A stretch of DNA of 7,678 nt from Alphaproteobacteria bacterium. Its GTDB lineage: Bacteria > Pseudomonadota > Alphaproteobacteria > Micropepsales > Micropepsaceae. The first letter of the stretch is position 1; the number at the start of each line of letters is the position of its first letter. The translations under genes and the position numbers were made by a program. The stretch lies in NCBI GenBank assembly GCA_017307315.1, contig JAFKFF010000154.1:1-7678 (forward strand). Direction: 5' to 3'. Below, piece after piece: positions 6,118 to 7,678 of this stretch. The notes beneath the pieces were generated by a model. That model was not told the DNA's origin. It saw only the letters and a list, made by a program, of their open reading frames with translations, and did no database searches.

Positions 6118-7678
6118 TTAAGTCTGGAAGTCGAGCCATCGAAGCCTGAGGGCATTGCCGATGACGCTGACGGACGAGAGCGCCATCGCCGCCGCAGCGA
6201 TCATAGGCGACAACAGAATGCCGAAAGTGGGATACAGGACTCCCGCCGCCACCGGCACGCCCAGGGCATTGTAGACGAAGGCGAAAAGCAGGTTCTGCCG
6301 GATATTGCGCATGGTGGCTTCGGACAGCGCGCGCGCTCTAACGATGCCGCCGAGGTCGCCTTTGAGCAGGGTTACTCCCGCGCTTTCCATCGCCACGTCG
6401 GTGCCGGTTCCCATGGCAATTCCGACATCGGCGGCCGCCAAGGCCGGGGCATCATTGACACCATCACCGGCCATGGCGACAGACCTGCCTTCGCGCTTGA
6501 GCCTTTCAACGGTCTGGCTCTTCTGGTCGGGAAGGATTTCCGCTTCGATCTCAGCGATGCCGAGCCGTTTCGCCACAGCTTCGGCCGTGGTGCGGTTGTC
6601 GCCAGTGAGCATCACGACGCGGATGCTGCGGCGTCGCAGCCCCTCAAGTGCGCTTGGCGTCGTTGCCTTGATCGCGTCGGCGATGGCGAAAATTCCCGCG
6701 GCATCGCCGTCGATAGCTGCGAAGATCGCTGTCGCGCCATCACCCCGGAGGGTTTCCGCCTGCCCAGCAAGAGAGGCAGTATCGACACCCTGTTCGGCCA
6801 TGAAGCCACGATTGCCGAGCGCTACCTTGTGGCCATTGGCGGTCCCAACCACACCTTTGCCGGAAGGGGAATCGAAATTTTCAACGGCCGGCAAGGTAAG
6901 CTTCCGCGAATCCGCCGCAGCCACAATCGCCATTGCCAAAGGATGTTCACTGGCGCGCTCCACTCCAGCCGCGAGACGCAAAAGATCGTCTTCGGTAAAG
7001 CCGGAAGTTGTGACAATCCGGGCTACTGAGGGCTTTCCTTCGGTCAAGGTTCCTGTCTTGTCGACGACCAGAGTGTCGATCTTCTCCATCCGTTCCAGTG
7101 CGTCGGCATTCTTGATGAGGACACCGGCTTGGGCACCACGGCCTATCCCCACCATGATCGACATCGGCGTGGCCAGGCCCAGGGCGCAAGGGCAGGCGAT
7201 GATGAGCACCGTCACGGCCGCCACCAGGCCGTGCGCAAAGCGGGGCTCCGGCCCCCAAATCATCCAAGCGGCGAAGGCCAGCAACGCGACCGCGATCACG
7301 GTCGGTACAAACCAGGACGCGACACGATCCGCCAGCCGTTGGATAGGGGCGCGGCTTCTCTGGGCATCAGCCACCATCTGCACGATGCGTGCGAGAACCG
7401 AATCGCGGCCCAATTTTTCCGCCCGCACGATTAAAGCGCCGGACCGGTTGATGGTCCCGCCAATCACTTTGCCGCCGGATTCTTTTGTGACCGGCATGGA
7501 TTCGCCGGTGACCATGGACTCATCCACGGCGGAGCGGCCTTCCAGAACCTGGCCGTCCACCGCGATCTTCTCGCCGGGGCGGACGCGCACGCGGTCACCG
7601 ACCGCAAGCGCTTCCAGAGGGATTTCCTCTTCGCCGCCATCGGTCACGCGGCGTGCGGTCTTCGGTGCCAAGTCCAAG
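6118..7678 (-). CDS. copA: Heavy-metal-translocating P-type ATPase, Cu(I)-exporting CopA type (partial, N-terminus off the window)
   Basis: Inner-membrane ATP-driven Cu(I)/Ag(I) exporter of the P1B-1 class. About 519 C-terminal residues are visible; the N-terminal metal-binding part and TM1-4 lie beyond the right edge. In visible-fragment numbering, the actuator-domain TGES is at 57-60 and the membrane metal site CPC at 162-164, followed by the phosphorylation site DKTGT at 206-210 (Asp206). SEHPLA at 243-248 (His245) is the nucleotide-binding HP motif. TGDN is at 358-361 and GDGVNDAPA at 404-412. The last two helices carry FAFVYN and [13 protein letters not shown], the Asn/Tyr and Met/Ser residues that complete the Cu(I) site of P1B-1 pumps. 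The first visible codons (TTG GAC TTG) are internal, not a start. The stop at 6120-6118 is followed 84 bases later by the small secreted protein, so the genes are probably co-transcribed toward cusBA. No defect is visible. Confidence 0.95.
   Translation of the reverse strand, partial: LDLAPKTARRVTDGGEEEIPLEALAVGDRVRVRPGEKIAVDGQVLEGRSAVDESMVTGESMPVTKESGGKVIGGTINRSGALIVRAEKLGRDSVLARIVQMVADAQRSRAPIQRLADRVASWFVPTVIAVALLAFAAWMIWGPEPRFAHGLVAAVTVLIIACPCALGLATPMSIMVGIGRGAQAGVLIKNADALERMEKIDTLVVDKTGTLTEGKPSVARIVTTSGFTEDDLLRLAAGVERASEHPLAMAIVAAADSRKLTLPAVENFDSPSGKGVVGTANGHKVALGNRGFMAEQGVDTASLAGQAETLRGDGATAIFAAIDGDAAGIFAIADAIKATTPSALEGLRRRSIRVVMLTGDNRTTAEAVAKRLGIAEIEAEILPDQKSQTVERLKREGRSVAMAGDGVNDAPALAAADVGIAMGTGTDVAMESAGVTLLKGDLGGIVRARALSEATMRNIRQNLLFAFVYNALGVPVAAGVLYPTFGILLSPMIAAAAMALSSVSVIGNALRLRWLDFQT

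Noticed and set aside
5674..7029. Long plus-strand open frame (451 codons) opposite copA and the small secreted gene
   Set aside because: Antisense shadow of copA with no recognisable domain, while the minus strand carries every P-type ATPase motif.
1..7678. CRISPR array, tRNA or rRNA gene
   Set aside because: No spaced repeat array and no tRNA or rRNA-like stretch seen on reading either strand; the only close tandem repeat is the in-gene His-codon unit.

Overview
This window is a stretch of GC-rich bacterial DNA carrying metal-efflux genes, all read from the minus strand. The protein style suggests an alphaproteobacterium, and I favour a sphingomonad-like host. That placement comes from general familiarity with such proteins, not from a search. 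Nothing in the window shows whether it is plasmid or chromosome.

Right-hand block (about 1208 to 7678, read right to left), copper/silver efflux: the C-terminal two thirds of a CopA-type P1B-1 ATPase that runs off the right edge; a small secreted Cys/Met-rich protein; the periplasmic adaptor CusB; and the RND pump subunit CusA. cusB and cusA overlap by 4 bases (ATGA). No outer-membrane factor gene (cusC) is present in the window. CopA would move Cu(I) from cytoplasm to periplasm, the small protein could hold it there, and CusBA would drive it out through an outer-membrane channel.

The cusA reading frame is open but looks damaged twice. It lacks 19 residues in frame that, by my recollection of E. 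coli CusA, include Met623, one of the three methionines of the Cu(I)/Ag(I) site. It also loses the last transmembrane segment at about position 1222, where the frame runs into unrelated sequence and stops after four residues.

Middle (906 to 1207): about 300 bases with no convincing gene. It is relatively AT-rich next to the cusA break and holds a 9-bp inverted repeat and a perfect 12-bp palindrome just before the next gene.

Left-hand block (1 to 905), cobalt/nickel efflux: an RcnR/CsoR-family metal-sensing repressor with the exact Ni/Co ligand set His3, Cys35, His60 and His64, overlapping by 4 bases (ATGA) a DmeF-type cation diffusion facilitator with a His-rich loop. dmeF runs off the left edge. 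The likely picture is two independent metal-resistance cassettes joined at a recombination point that removed the end of cusA.
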